A DNA stretch of 64,000 nucleotides from Allorhizobium paknamense (GCF_030815125.1 NZ_JAUSWH010000013.1:1-64000); one strand, 5' to 3'. Counted from the first letter of the stretch, positions 45,147-54,891 are shown. Numbers and translations are program-made. Notes: a model not told the origin generated them from the sequence alone.

Positions 45147-45344
45147 GGCGGTTCAAGCCTTCCCGCCTGGGGAAGCATTAACTTTCCAAAAGCCCGGTTT
45201 CCCAGCGTTTCGCAGCTGCGAAACGGCTTATTTCATATTTGATTTACCGAAAATGTTCATCGCAAATTCATCGGGTTAACCGGTCGGTAACACTAACGCG
45301 CTTTAATCATCCCACAAATGGTTGCGTCGTGAGTGGATCGTTTC

Positions 45345-46958
45345 ATGCGTCAGCGTCAGTCTCAAAAATCAGGCATGCCGATTGCCCATATGGTCTGGGT
45401 CGGCCTCATGGCCAGCGTCGCGACCGGTTGCAGTTCGGATTCCAGCCGCTTTGCCGGCGTCTTTTCCAATACCGATTCCATGCAGACGGCCTCTACCGGT
45501 TCGGCAGGCAGCCTCAATACGCCGCCGCCCGTGCCGGAAGCCGATGTGGATGGCGGTAATGGCGGCGGTTACGGCGGCGGTGGTTATAATGCAGCACCGG
45601 CCTCGGGTGGTTATAACAGCCGTCCGCAGGCAGCCGCCCAGCCCTATCCGTCGCAGCAGACCTATTCGCCCGCGCGGCGCGCCTCCTCGCCGCTGTCGGT
45701 GCAGAAGTCCGAACTCGCGCCGCCTTCTGGCGCAAGCGCCACATCCGGCCCCATTTCCAGCCGCGGCAAGCAGGTGGCTTCCGTTCAGCCCAGCGCCCAG
45801 GCGTTCCCGGCGCATGCGGCTCCGCAGCCGGCTTTGGCCGATGAAGATGGTGGCATGGCAGCCGCTCCTCAGGCGCAGCCGCCGATGAAATCCAGCAATG
45901 GCTGGAGCACGGCGAACGCGCCGCGCGTCGTGCTGAAGCCGGGCGAAAGCATTGCGACGCTGTCGCAACGTTATGGCGTGCCGGAAAAGGAAATCGTCAA
46001 GGCCAACAATCTGTCTTCCGCCGGGGCGGCCCGTCCGGGCCAGTCCATTCTCATTCCAACCTTCGGTGCGCGCAGCACCCCGGCCCGTACGGCTGCCGCC
46101 GAAGGGTCGCTTCTGCCGCCCGGCCAGTCTCCCACCCTGCCGCATCAGCAGGAAGAAAAGCTGGCCGTTCTGCCGAACAATCCGAAGCTGCGTGACAAGG
46201 CGGGCTCCGATCTTGCCGTGGCCAATGCAAAGAACGCCGCCGGTGACGGTAAGACTCCGCCCACTGGCGGTTATGTGGTCAAGCCCGGCGATTCGCTTGC
46301 GAAGATCGCCAAGGCCCATGGCGTTTCCGTCGATCAGTTGAAGGCGGCAAACGGCCTGAACGGCCAGTCTGTCCGCGTTGGCCAGACGCTTTCCATTCCG
46401 GCTGGTGGACAGGCAGAGCCGGTCAGCACCGCTGCCGCCCCGGTCAAGGCCGAACCCGCCAAGGTGGCTGCTGCGGCACCGGCTGCCCAGGCTCCGGCCC
46501 CGGCGGCCCAAGCTCAGGCCACCAAGTCGGTCACGGAAGTCGCCTCCGCCGATCCCGGTGCGGCTGCTCCGGAAGCCACGGGCATCGGCAAATATCGCTG
46601 GCCGGTGCGCGGTGCGGTGGTCGCTGGTTTCGGCGCCAATGTCGCGGGCAAGCGCAATGACGGTATCGACATTTCCGTTCCCACCGGCACGCCGGTCAAG
46701 GCAGCGGAAAACGGCGTCGTCATCTATGCCGGCAATGGCTTGAAGGAACTCGGCAACACGGTGCTGGTCCGCCATGACGATGGAACCGTCACCGTCTATG
46801 GCCATGCCGATGCTATTTCCGTGCAGCGCGGCCAGAAGGTGCAGCGCGGTCAGCAGCTTGCAACATCGGGCATGAGCGGCAACGCCTCGCAGCCCACCCT
46901 GCATTTCGAGGTGCGCAAGGACGCCACCCCGGTTAACCCCATGACATTCCTTGAATAA
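45345..46958 (+). CDS. nlpD: NlpD-type lipoprotein with two LysM domains and degenerate M23 domain
   Basis: 537 residues. A lipobox (SVATGCSSDS) is near residue 29. Low-complexity Gly/Pro/Ala linkers surround two LysM domains, at about 190-235 (LKPGESIATLSQRYGVPEKE) and about 310-355 (VKPGDSLAKIAKAHGVSVDQ). A LytM/M23 domain occupies about 410-537. The first zinc ligand (His in HxGID) is Asn-Asp here (KRNDGIDISV), as in catalytically inactive NlpD, so it probably activates an amidase instead of cutting murein. It ends at a strong terminator. The surE-pcm-nlpD order supports the symbol. Confidence 0.9.
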   Translation: MRQRQSQKSGMPIAHMVWVGLMASVATGCSSDSSRFAGVFSNTDSMQTASTGSAGSLNTPPPVPEADVDGGNGGGYGGGGYNAAPASGGYNSRPQAAAQPYPSQQTYSPARRASSPLSVQKSELAPPSGASATSGPISSRGKQVASVQPSAQAFPAHAAPQPALADEDGGMAAAPQAQPPMKSSNGWSTANAPRVVLKPGESIATLSQRYGVPEKEIVKANNLSSAGAARPGQSILIPTFGARSTPARTAAAEGSLLPPGQSPTLPHQQEEKLAVLPNNPKLRDKAGSDLAVANAKNAAGDGKTPPTGGYVVKPGDSLAKIAKAHGVSVDQLKAANGLNGQSVRVGQTLSIPAGGQAEPVSTAAAPVKAEPAKVAAAAPAAQAPAPAAQAQATKSVTEVASADPGAAAPEATGIGKYRWPVRGAVVAGFGANVAGKRNDGIDISVPTGTPVKAAENGVVIYAGNGLKELGNTVLVRHDDGTVTVYGHADAISVQRGQKVQRGQQLATSGMSGNASQPTLHFEVRKDATPVNPMTFLE

Positions 46959-46982
46959 GGTAGTGCGTTTCAAGGATGATCG

Positions 46983-47014
46983 AAAAAGGCCCGGCTTGCG
47001 CCGGGCCTTTTTTG
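46983..47014 (+). terminator. Rho-independent terminator of nlpD
   Basis: Stem AAAAGGCCCGGC/GCCGGGCCTTTT with a TTGC loop and a following T run. Being nearly symmetrical, it may also serve the converging DUF815 gene. Confidence 0.9.
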
Positions 47015-47053
47015 TTTCAGCTCAGGATAAGGAGGCTCCCATCATCCGCCGGT

Positions 47054-47923
47054 TCATGTCCGGTCCATGGCGACCCTCAGACGGCCAGCTACATCCTGGA
47101 TATATTGCCAGGCGACGCGGCCGGAGCGGCTGCCGCGGGTCGTGGCCCATTCCAGCGCCTGCCGATGCAACTCTTCCTGGGCCAGTGGCAGCTTGAAATG
47201 CGCGGCATAGCCGTCGATCATCGCCAGATAATCCTCCTGGCTGCATTTGTGAAAGCCGAGCCAGAGGCCGAAGCGGTCGGAGAGGGACACTTTTTCCTCC
47301 ACCGCCTCCGAAGGGTTGATTGCCGTGGATTGCTCGTTTTCCATCATGTGCCGGGGCAGAAGATGCCGCCGGTTGGAGGTGGCGTAGAACAGCACATTGT
47401 CCGGCCGTCCCTCGATGCCGCCATCCAGCGCGGCCTTGAGCGATTTATAGGCGGTATCGTCATGGTCGAAGGAGAGGTCATCGCAGAAGAGGATGACACG
47501 CTGGCTGCTGTCCTTGAGGATTTCCATCAGGCCAGGCAGGGTGTCGATATCCTCGCGGTGGACTTCCACCAGTTTCAGCGCCGTGCCGGTGTGCGCCCGG
47601 ACATCCGCGTGAACGGCCTTGACCAGCGAGGATTTGCCCATGCCGCGCGCGCCCCAGAGCAGGACGTTGTTGGCCGGAAAGCCCTCCGCGAAGCGCAGCG
47701 TGTTTTCGTGCAGGATATCGCGCACATGATCCACACCGCGAATGAGCGAGAGCTGAACGCGATTGGGGCGCGGCACCGGCTGCAAGTCCAGGCTTTCCGG
47801 CGCCCAGACAAAACAGTCTGCGGCCTGCCAGTCGATCAGGGCGGGCTTCGGTCCTGCCAGCCGTTCCATCGCATCGGCAAGGCGCCGCACCTCGTCGAGA
47901 AGCAGTGTCAGTGTATCGCTCAT
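47054..47923 (-). CDS. DUF815 family AAA-type ATPase
   Basis: 289 residues. Walker A is LLWGARGMGKSSLVKA near residue 90 and Walker B is VILFCDDLSFD near residue 140. TSNRRHLLPRHM is the family block. The family is widespread in proteobacteria with no settled role; resemblance to DnaA/IstB-type ATPases is structural only. ATG at 47923 follows GGAGAG; an upstream ATG at 47935 has none. It is the only reverse gene in this part of the housekeeping block and converges with nlpD. Confidence 0.88.
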   Translation of the reverse strand: MSDTLTLLLDEVRRLADAMERLAGPKPALIDWQAADCFVWAPESLDLQPVPRPNRVQLSLIRGVDHVRDILHENTLRFAEGFPANNVLLWGARGMGKSSLVKAVHADVRAHTGTALKLVEVHREDIDTLPGLMEILKDSSQRVILFCDDLSFDHDDTAYKSLKAALDGGIEGRPDNVLFYATSNRRHLLPRHMMENEQSTAINPSEAVEEKVSLSDRFGLWLGFHKCSQEDYLAMIDGYAAHFKLPLAQEELHRQALEWATTRGSRSGRVAWQYIQDVAGRLRVAMDRT

Positions 47924-48131
47924 CCGGCTCTCCATGCTTGTCGAAATGGGTGAAATCCGCCATCACAAGCGGGCTAACATAGTTAAAACCCGGGCTGAAA
48001 GGTTAAATACAGGGGATTCGGTACGGGCGCCTCCTGTTTTTGTTGCAATCAGCCCGGCCCTTACTATATTCCGGCCTCCAAAACCCAGGGGCTGAAGGTG
48101 CGCCATTGCCCCGTTTCCGAAGGAGTTTTTC

Positions 48132-48476
48132 ATGTTGATCACGCAGGCCTTTGCCCAGGATGCAGGCACCGCCACCGCGACGGGACTGGGCTCCGGTTTC
48201 GAGATGCTCATTCTCTTCGTGCCCCTGATGGTTATCTGGTATTTCCTGCTCATCCGCCCGCAGCGGGCGCAGATGAAGAAGCGGGAGGAAACGCTTTCCG
48301 CCATTCGTCGCGGCGACCAGATCGTTCTGGGCGGCGGCCTGATCGGCAAGGTCACCAAGGTGATCGACGAGAAGGAAGTCGAAGTCGAAATTGCCGACGG
48401 CGTGAAGGTGCGGGCCTTGAAGAGCCTGGTGGCCGAAGTGCGCGTCAAGGGCGAACCGGTCAAGGCCGACAGTTGA
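48132..48476 (+). CDS. yajC: Preprotein translocase subunit YajC
   Basis: 114 residues. A single membrane helix (MLILFVPLMVIWYFLLIRPQ) is followed by the family text RAQMKKREETLSAI and GDQIVLGGGLIGKVTKV. It is an accessory part of the SecDF holo-translocon. AAGGAG precedes the ATG. secDF follows after 86 bases. Confidence 0.95.
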   Translation: MLITQAFAQDAGTATATGLGSGFEMLILFVPLMVIWYFLLIRPQRAQMKKREETLSAIRRGDQIVLGGGLIGKVTKVIDEKEVEVEIADGVKVRALKSLVAEVRVKGEPVKADS

Positions 48477-48562
48477 TCGCATGACCGGGGTCATCTCTCG
48501 GTGACCCCGTTTTCTCCGGCGTAACCGCCACCCGCCTTTCTCCTCCTCATCGCGGACCCCCG

Positions 48563-51112
48563 ATGCTCTACTTTTCTCGCTGGAAAACCATCGCCATCTG
48601 GCTCGTCGTTCTGGGCAGCATCGTCATTGCCATGCCCAATCTTTTCAGCAAGGAGCAGCTGGAGCATCTGCCGCGCTGGTTCCCGTCCTCGCATGTGACG
48701 CTTGGCCTCGACCTGCAGGGCGGCTCGCACATCATGCTGAAGATCGAGCGCGGCGATATCGTCAAGGAGCGGCTTGAGGCAACGGTTGGCGATATTCGCA
48801 ATGCCCTGCGCAATGCCAATATCCGCTATAGCGGGCTGACCGGCACGGGACAGGTGGTGCAATTGCGCGTGACCGATCCTGCCCAGGTGGAGGCCGCCAA
48901 GACGGCGCTGCAAAGTCTGACCGCACCGGTCAGTGACGGAGCCTTTTCCAGCGGCTCCATTCAGGAAGCGACGCTGGAAGATGCGGGCAATGGCCTGCTG
49001 AAGGTGACGCTCTCCGATGCCGGTATCGACTATCGCGTCTCGTCAGCGCTCACTCAGTCCATCGAAGTCGTGCGCCGTCGCGTCGATGAGCTTGGCAATA
49101 CCGAGCCGCTGATCCAGCGCCAGGGCAAAGACCGTATCATCGTTCAGGTGCCGGGGCTCAGCGATCCGCAACGCCTGAAGGCTCTGTTGAACCAGACCGC
49201 GAAGCTGACCTTCCGTCTGGTCGATACCTCCATGCCCGCCAGCGAAGCCATCAACGGCCGTCCGCCTGCGACCTCCGAGGTGCTTTACAGCCAGGACGAC
49301 CCGGCTGTGCCCTATCTGGTAGAAAAGCGTGTGCTGGTGTCTGGCGAGGAGCTCGTGGATGCACAGGCGAGCTTCAACCAGCAGACCAACGAACCGGTGG
49401 TAACCTTCCGGTTCGACAGCCGGGGCGCCCAACGTTTCGCCCAGGCCACGCAGCAGAATGTCGGGCGGCCCTTCGCCATCATTCTCGACAATCAGGTGAT
49501 TTCGGCGCCGGTCATCCGCGAGCCGATCGTCGGCGGATCGGGTCAGATTTCCGGCAATTTCTCCGTGGAAGGCGCAAACGATCTGGCCGTGCTGCTGCGC
49601 GCGGGTGCACTGCCCGCCACACTGACGGTGGTGGAAGAACGCACCGTCGGCCCGAGCCTTGGCGCCGACTCGATCCGTGCCGGGATTTCCGCCGGTATCA
49701 TCGGTGCGCTGCTGGTGGTGGCGCTGATGATCGGCCTCTATGGTTTCTTCGGCGTTTTGGCCGTGGTGGCACTGGTGGCCAATATCATCCTGATCATCGC
49801 GGTTCTGAGCCTGATTGGCTCGACGCTCACCCTGCCGGGCATTGCCGGTATCGTGTTGACCATCGGCATGGCGGTGGATTCCAACGTGCTGATCTATGAA
49901 CGCATCCGGGAAGAGTACAAGAGCGGGCGCTCGCTGCTGCAATCCATCGAGACCGGCTTTTCCAAGGCCATGGGCACCATTGTCGATGCCAATGTCACGA
50001 CGCTGATCGCCGCCTTCGTGCTGTTCTTCCTTGGCTCCGGTCCCGTGCGTGGCTTCTCGGTGACGCTCGCCATCGGTATCATCACGACCGTGTTCACAGC
50101 CTTCACGCTGACGCGCTGGCTGTTTGCCGAATGGGTGCGCCGCCGCCGTCCGAAGGTGCTGCCCAAGGGAGTACGGACCGGGATTTTCGATGGCACCAAC
50201 ATTCCGTTCATGGGGCTGCGCCGCTATACCTTCGGGGTTTCCGTGGCGCTGTCGCTGGCCGCCCTGACAGGGTTCGGCACGGTTGGGATGAAACTCGGCA
50301 TCGATTTCACCGGCGGTTCGATCGTGGAATTGCGCGCTCGCCAGGGCAATGCCGATATTGCCGATATTCGTCAAAGGCTGAGCGGGCTCAATGTTGGCGA
50401 TGTGCAGGTGCAGGGTTTCGGCGATCCGCAAAGCGTGCTGGTGCGCTTGCAGGCGCAGGAATCGGGCGAAAATGGCGAGCAATCGGCTGTCGCCAAGGTG
50501 CGCTCCGAGCTTGAGGAACAGTATGAATTCCGCCGCACCGAAGTGGTCGGTCCTTCTGTTTCCGGCGAGTTGACGAAATCCGCCACCATTGGCGTGCTGA
50601 TCTCGCTGGCGGCCATCCTCGTCTATATCTGGGTACGGTTCGAATGGCAGTTTGCTGTCGGCGCGATCATCGCCACCCTGCATGACGTGATCCTGACGCT
50701 TGGCCTGTATGTCATTACCGGCGTCGAATTCGACTTGAGCAGTATCGCGGCCATTTTGACCATCGTCGGCTATTCGCTGAACGATACGGTCGTGGTCTAT
50801 GACCGCATGCGTGAAAACCTGCGCCGCTTCAAGAAGATGCCGCTGGACGTGCTGATCGACAGCTCGATCAACCAGACCCTGTCACGCACGATCCTTACCT
50901 CCGTCACCACGCTCCTGGCGCTCCTTGCACTGTTCCTGTTTGGCGGCGAGGTCATTCGCTCCTTCACCTTTGCCATGCTGTTTGGTGTTGTCGTCGGCAC
51001 GTTCTCCTCTATCTACATTGCAGCGCCCGTGTTGATTGCCTTCCGCCTGCGGTCGAGTGGCAAGGATGAGGGCGACAAGACCGAGGCCGCTCAGGCCAAG
51101 GCAGGAGCATAA
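48563..51112 (+). CDS. secDF: Fused SecD-SecF protein translocase subunit
   Basis: 849 residues: SecD (about 1-530) and SecF (about 545-840) in one chain with twelve predicted membrane helices. SecD text includes GLDLQGGSHIML, the P1 region and VDSNVLIYERIREE; SecF text includes GIDFTGGSIVELR and YSLNDTVVVYDRMREN. It uses the proton gradient to pull exported proteins from the periplasmic side. The fusion is common in alphaproteobacteria. A 1-base gap separates it from the Mth938-like gene, so they are co-translated. Confidence 0.95.
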   Translation: MLYFSRWKTIAIWLVVLGSIVIAMPNLFSKEQLEHLPRWFPSSHVTLGLDLQGGSHIMLKIERGDIVKERLEATVGDIRNALRNANIRYSGLTGTGQVVQLRVTDPAQVEAAKTALQSLTAPVSDGAFSSGSIQEATLEDAGNGLLKVTLSDAGIDYRVSSALTQSIEVVRRRVDELGNTEPLIQRQGKDRIIVQVPGLSDPQRLKALLNQTAKLTFRLVDTSMPASEAINGRPPATSEVLYSQDDPAVPYLVEKRVLVSGEELVDAQASFNQQTNEPVVTFRFDSRGAQRFAQATQQNVGRPFAIILDNQVISAPVIREPIVGGSGQISGNFSVEGANDLAVLLRAGALPATLTVVEERTVGPSLGADSIRAGISAGIIGALLVVALMIGLYGFFGVLAVVALVANIILIIAVLSLIGSTLTLPGIAGIVLTIGMAVDSNVLIYERIREEYKSGRSLLQSIETGFSKAMGTIVDANVTTLIAAFVLFFLGSGPVRGFSVTLAIGIITTVFTAFTLTRWLFAEWVRRRRPKVLPKGVRTGIFDGTNIPFMGLRRYTFGVSVALSLAALTGFGTVGMKLGIDFTGGSIVELRARQGNADIADIRQRLSGLNVGDVQVQGFGDPQSVLVRLQAQESGENGEQSAVAKVRSELEEQYEFRRTEVVGPSVSGELTKSATIGVLISLAAILVYIWVRFEWQFAVGAIIATLHDVILTLGLYVITGVEFDLSSIAAILTIVGYSLNDTVVVYDRMRENLRRFKKMPLDVLIDSSINQTLSRTILTSVTTLLALLALFLFGGEVIRSFTFAMLFGVVVGTFSSIYIAAPVLIAFRLRSSGKDEGDKTEAAQAKAGA

Positions 51113-51113
51113 G

Positions 51114-51500
51114 GTGTCCAAGGGCCTGGTGATACGTGAGGCGCATTTTCCCGGACGGGCCGCCATCGATGCCTATGGCAATGGTGGCTTCCGGTTTGCG
51201 GATATGTCGCATCGCGGCTCGCTGCTGATGCTCCCCTCCGGCATTTACGGCTGGGAGGTCAGTGAAGCGGCGGGTGTGACGGTAGAATCGTTGAAGCGCG
51301 TGCTGGAAGAAGCCGAAGGCATCGAATTTCTGCTGATCGGCATGGGCGATGCGCTGCAGCCCATACCTGCGCCGGTCAAACAGGCTCTGAAAGACGCAGG
51401 GATCGGTTCCGATCCCATGAGCACCGGCGCTGCCGTGCGCACCTATAATGTCATGCTGGCGGAAGAGCGGGCCGTTGCAGCCGCGCTGATCGCGGTCTGA
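51114..51500 (+). CDS. Mth938-like domain protein (NDUFAF3-related)
   Basis: 128 residues of the DUF498/Mth938 fold, with YGNGGFRFADMSHRGSLLML, LLIGMGDALQPIP and AVRTYNVMLAEERAVAAALI. GTG at 51114 is chosen because AGGAG lies six bases before it. It is coupled to secDF (one-base gap) and to the next gene (two-base gap). The mitochondrial homologue NDUFAF3 helps assemble complex I, and the secDF linkage of this family has been noted before. A role in inner-membrane complex assembly is therefore plausible here. Confidence 0.88.
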   Translation: MSKGLVIREAHFPGRAAIDAYGNGGFRFADMSHRGSLLMLPSGIYGWEVSEAAGVTVESLKRVLEEAEGIEFLLIGMGDALQPIPAPVKQALKDAGIGSDPMSTGAAVRTYNVMLAEERAVAAALIAV

Positions 51501-51502
51501 CG

Positions 51503-52357
51503 ATGGCTGGCGACGAAGTGCAAGGCGGCGATCACATTCTCACTTTGCTGCGGGAGAGTGATCGTGACCGTTATCTCGCCTGTCTGCTATCTCCTGCCGG
51601 GCATCAACCGGCCTTGGCGGCGCTTTATGCCTTCAATGCAGAGCTGGCGCGGGTGCGGGATCTGGTGCGGGAAGCCTTGCCGGGTGAAATCCGCCTGCAA
51701 TATTGGCGCGACCTTCTGGCGGGTCAGGCCCATGGGGAAACTGGTGGCAATCCGCTGGCCGCAGCTCTGCTCAAGACCATCGCCGATTATCGACTGCCGG
51801 TGCAGCCGTTTCAGAACATGATCGATGCCCGTGTCACCGATCTCTATGACGACCCGATTGGGCCGCGCAGCGCCCTGGAAGGCTATGCCGGAGAAACGGC
51901 CTCGGCACTGATTCAGCTCGCAAGCCTTGTGCTGGATGCGCAGGCTGCCGCCGCCCATGCCGAGGTGGCTGGTCATGCGGGCGTGGCGCAGGCCATTGCC
52001 GGGCTGCTGCTGTTGATGCCGCAGCATCGCGCGCGCGGCCAGCTTTACGTTCCGGATGAAATTCTCGCTGCCACCGGTCTCGACCGCGACAGTTTTCTGG
52101 CCGGTGAGGACAAGGCCCGCATTGGCGCGGCCATAGAGGCCTTTGCAGGGCTTGGCCTCGATCATCTTGCCAAGGCTCGCTCTCGCACGCCTATGCCGGC
52201 GGCGCTGATGCCTGCCTATCTGCCGGTAGCGCTGGCCGGTCCTGTCTTGCGGAAAGCCCGGCGAGCCGGGGCAGGGCTTTTCGAAGAAAATGTACGGCCA
52301 GCCCAATGGCGGCGCCAGATTTTGCTTCTCAAGGCACAGGTGACAAGACGTTTCTGA
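51503..52357 (+). CDS. Squalene/phytoene synthase-like protein (NDUFAF6-related)
   Basis: 284 residues of the trans-isoprenyl diphosphate synthase fold. The text DRYLACLLSPAGHQPALAAL and YAFNAELARVRDLVREALPG is family-typical. The first Asp-rich motif DxxxD is not clearly present (ELARVRDLV), and the second is YDDPIGPRSALEGYAGETAS. Loss of one motif and the length fit the NDUFAF6/C8orf38 branch better than an active carotenoid enzyme. It is the last gene of yajC-secDF-Mth938. No carotenoid genes are nearby. Confidence 0.82.
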   Translation: MAGDEVQGGDHILTLLRESDRDRYLACLLSPAGHQPALAALYAFNAELARVRDLVREALPGEIRLQYWRDLLAGQAHGETGGNPLAAALLKTIADYRLPVQPFQNMIDARVTDLYDDPIGPRSALEGYAGETASALIQLASLVLDAQAAAAHAEVAGHAGVAQAIAGLLLLMPQHRARGQLYVPDEILAATGLDRDSFLAGEDKARIGAAIEAFAGLGLDHLAKARSRTPMPAALMPAYLPVALAGPVLRKARRAGAGLFEENVRPAQWRRQILLLKAQVTRRF

Positions 52358-52387
52358 AAAAGCTGCAGCGTTTTCCCTTCGTCCTCT

Positions 52388-52490
52388 TAGAGCATTTCCA
52401 GAAAAAGTGGGAACCGGTTTTCCGTCCGGAAATGCGTAAAAACAAAGTGTTACAGCGCTGTGCGTTTGATAAAACGTACAGCGCTGTAAT
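52388..52490. repeat. Mosaic repeat with TTACAGCGCTGT hairpin
   Basis: AGAGCATTTCCAGAAAAAGT, the GGTTTTCCGTCCGGAAATGC module and AAAAACAAAG are followed by a hairpin TTACAGCGCTGT...ACAGCGCTGTAA (52448-52487). It lies 31 bases after the squalene-synthase-like gene and may end its transcript. Confidence 0.75.
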
Positions 52491-52662
52491 GGATTCCAAA
52501 CTCACGCAAGGCTCAGGGCGTAAAGCGAGCAAGGACAGGCTGGAGAGCGGCCTGACAGCGCCTGTCGGTCGCGTCTGCGCCGGACAGGGAAACACTCGAA
52601 ACGAATTTCGGGCCAGTTTCGCGCTTGGTGCGACGAGACGGTCCTGACGTGGAGGAAGCTGC

Positions 52663-53121
52663 GTGGGCTTTGCGATCTGGGCAATCGTTTTTTTCGGTAT
52701 TCTCGCTGCCGCCTGGTATGCATCCAGAATGGCCGAGCGGAACGGCAACGATACGCTGAGTGACATGGGCCTTGCGATCATGGAGTTCAATCGCGCCTTT
52801 CCGCAGGAGGCTATACGCAGCCTGCATGCGACGGCGGATGGCAGGGCGGTGTTCGTGCGGCTGCATGACAACCGCGCCGGCTTCATGCGCAATATGCGCC
52901 ATCATTACGCCTGCCATCTGATCGAGCCGGGCCGCGTGCGGGTGATTGCCACCGAGGCCCGGAAGGGTTTTCGCGTCGAGTTTGCCGATGCGCCGCAGCA
53001 CAATGGCGATTACGCTTTCCCCACTTCCGCCGAGGCGGCGGAAGTCTCTCTTTGGTTGCTCGGCAATTACGTGGCGGCGAAGGATGCCGAAATCCTGCCC
53101 GGTTCCGCCGACGCGGTGTGA
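52663..53121 (+). CDS. Small membrane-anchored protein of unknown function
   Basis: 152 residues from a GTG preceded by GGAGGAAG. The first 20 residues form one membrane helix (IWAIVFFGILAAAWYASRMA); the rest is a soluble domain with AVFVRLHDNRAGFMRNMRHH and AEAAEVSLWLLGNYVA. I do not recognise the family. It is convergent with trmFO with a 23-base gap. The composition is like the host, so it is probably a resident gene. Confidence 0.65.
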   Translation: MGFAIWAIVFFGILAAAWYASRMAERNGNDTLSDMGLAIMEFNRAFPQEAIRSLHATADGRAVFVRLHDNRAGFMRNMRHHYACHLIEPGRVRVIATEARKGFRVEFADAPQHNGDYAFPTSAEAAEVSLWLLGNYVAAKDAEILPGSADAV

Positions 53122-53144
53122 GCCTCCATCACACACCGAGCCCT

Positions 53145-54554
53145 TTATAAGCCGAGCCAAGTGCGGCAATCCGCCAGCGCGCGGGCGGAGAGAAGCTGGC
53201 GCTTCATGATGGTCTTGTCCTTGCCGCGAAAGCGCTTCACGCCTTCCGGCTTGACGATGGAGCCGGGCGCGAGCTCCGGAAACAGGCCGAAATTGATGTT
53301 CATCGGCTGGAACGAGCGTTTCCCCGGCTCATCCTCCGAGACGATATGGCCGCCGGTGATGTGGTTGAGCAGGGCGCCGAGTGCCGTGGTGGCAGGCGGC
53401 AGCGACGGGGCTTGCCCCTTCTTCTCGGCGGCGGCGAATCGTCCGGCCAGAAGACCGATGGATGCGCTTTCCACATAGCCTTCGCAGCCGGTGATCTGCC
53501 CTGCGAATCTGAGCGCAGGACGGCTCTTTAGTCGCAGCGAAGAATCCAGCAGGACCGGCGAGTGAATATAGGTGTTGCGGTGCAGGCCGCCCAGCCGGGC
53601 AAATTCCGCATTCTGCAGCCCGGGAATCATCCGGAAGATTTCCGCCTGCGCGCCGTAGCGCAGCTTGGTCTGGAAGCCTACCATGTTGTAGAGCGTGCCG
53701 AGCGCGTTGTCCTGCCGCAATTGCACGACGGCATAGGGCTTGACGGTCGGATTATGCGCATTGGTCAGGCCCATCGGCTTCATCGGACCATGACGCAGTG
53801 TTTCCCGTCCGCGCTCGGCCATGACTTCAATCGGCAGGCAGCCATCGAAATAGGGGGTGCCTTCCCATTCCTTGAAGCCGACGGTGTCACCGGCGATCAG
53901 CGCATCGACAAAGGCGTTGTACTGCGCCTGGTCCAGCGGGCAATTGATGTAATCCTTGCCGGTTCCGCCCGGCCCCACCTTATCATAGCGCGATTGATAC
54001 CAGCAGATCGACATGTCGATGCTTTCGCGATGGACGATGGGGGCAATGGCGTCAAAAAAGGCAAGCGCATCTTCCCCGGTCTCGGCGCGCAGCGCCTCCG
54101 CGAGGCTCGCCGAGGTCAGGGGGCCGGTGGCAATGATGGTTTGCCCCCAATCTTCCGGCGGCAAGCCCTGCACTTCCTCCCGCACCACGGTGATCAGCGG
54201 ATGCTTTTCCAAGGCTTCGGTCACGGCCTCGGAGAAACCGTCTCGATCCACGGCCAGCGCTCCACCGGCTGGAACCTGATGCTTGTCGGCTGCGGCCATG
54301 ATCAGCGAACCGGCCAGCCGCATTTCTGCGTGAATCACACCAACGGCATTGGCTGTCGCATCATCGGAGCGGAAGGAGTTGGAGCAGACCAGCTCGGCCA
54401 GGCCATCGGTCTTGTGGGCATCCGTGCCGCGCACGCCGCGCATTTCGTGAAGGATAACGGGCACGCCAGCCTGCGCCGCCTGCCAGGCGGCTTCCGAGCC
54501 TGCAAGCCCGCCGCCGACAATGTGAAGAGGGGAGTTTTCGAGGTTCTGTGTCAT
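53145..54554 (-). CDS. trmFO: Methylenetetrahydrofolate-tRNA-(uracil-54-C5)-methyltransferase
   Basis: 469 residues. The FAD-binding start is [18 protein letters not shown], followed by [22 protein letters not shown] text ([17 protein letters not shown]). [20 protein letters not shown] and [20 protein letters not shown] complete the family signature. It makes m5U54 in tRNA with folate and FAD. ATG at 54554 starts the conserved domain; an in-frame ATG 12 codons upstream is unlikely. Confidence 0.95.
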   Translation of the reverse strand: MTQNLENSPLHIVGGGLAGSEAAWQAAQAGVPVILHEMRGVRGTDAHKTDGLAELVCSNSFRSDDATANAVGVIHAEMRLAGSLIMAAADKHQVPAGGALAVDRDGFSEAVTEALEKHPLITVVREEVQGLPPEDWGQTIIATGPLTSASLAEALRAETGEDALAFFDAIAPIVHRESIDMSICWYQSRYDKVGPGGTGKDYINCPLDQAQYNAFVDALIAGDTVGFKEWEGTPYFDGCLPIEVMAERGRETLRHGPMKPMGLTNAHNPTVKPYAVVQLRQDNALGTLYNMVGFQTKLRYGAQAEIFRMIPGLQNAEFARLGGLHRNTYIHSPVLLDSSLRLKSRPALRFAGQITGCEGYVESASIGLLAGRFAAAEKKGQAPSLPPATTALGALLNHITGGHIVSEDEPGKRSFQPMNINFGLFPELAPGSIVKPEGVKRFRGKDKTIMKRQLLSARALADCRTWLGL

Positions 54555-54668
54555 GGCGGCGTCCATATCACGGAGGAAGGGCGCTTCCAATCCGCCGCGC
54601 GTGTCCTGGCCTTATTTCCAGAGCAGGGCGGAAATTTTTTATTGTGCTGTAAGGCAAAGAGCATACAG

Positions 54669-54693
54669 CAAAAAGGCGCCGCTCGGGCGCCTC
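54669..54693 (-). terminator. Terminator of the first DUF1127 gene
   Basis: Stem AGGCGCC/GGCGCCT with a five-base loop; on the reverse strand it is followed by TTTTT. It lies 55 bases past the stop at 54748. Confidence 0.8.
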
Positions 54694-54747
54694 ACTTGCA
54701 ATGCCGCGTCAGCCTCTCAGGGCGCCACAGCCGTAGGATACAGACGC

Positions 54748-54891
54748 TCAGCGGAAGGAGCGGGCTGCGATGTTACGGATGTCGTAGCGGGTGATGCCGA
54801 TGTCGCTGAGAGCCTGGTTGGAAAGGCTGCCGAGTTCGGCAATCGTGCGGCGGTAGCTGATGTAGTTCTTAGCAATGCGGATCGGGTTCAT
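54748..54891 (-). CDS. DUF1127 small protein (distal)
   Basis: 47 residues, MNPIRIAKNYISYRRTIAEL then LSNQALSDIGITRYDIRNIA. The last part is the DUF1127 signature (L.DIG..R.DI). GAGGA lies eight bases before ATG. The family consists of Arg-rich small proteins implicated in RNA turnover, phosphate signalling and stress in alphaproteobacteria. A second member lies upstream in the same orientation, and a CCUCCUCCC small RNA lies upstream of that. Confidence 0.9.
   Translation of the reverse strand: MNPIRIAKNYISYRRTIAELGSLSNQALSDIGITRYDIRNIAARSFR

Noticed and set aside
48990..50683. Long reverse frame inside secDF
   Set aside because: Antisense to intact SecDF signatures; no ribosome binding site or domain.
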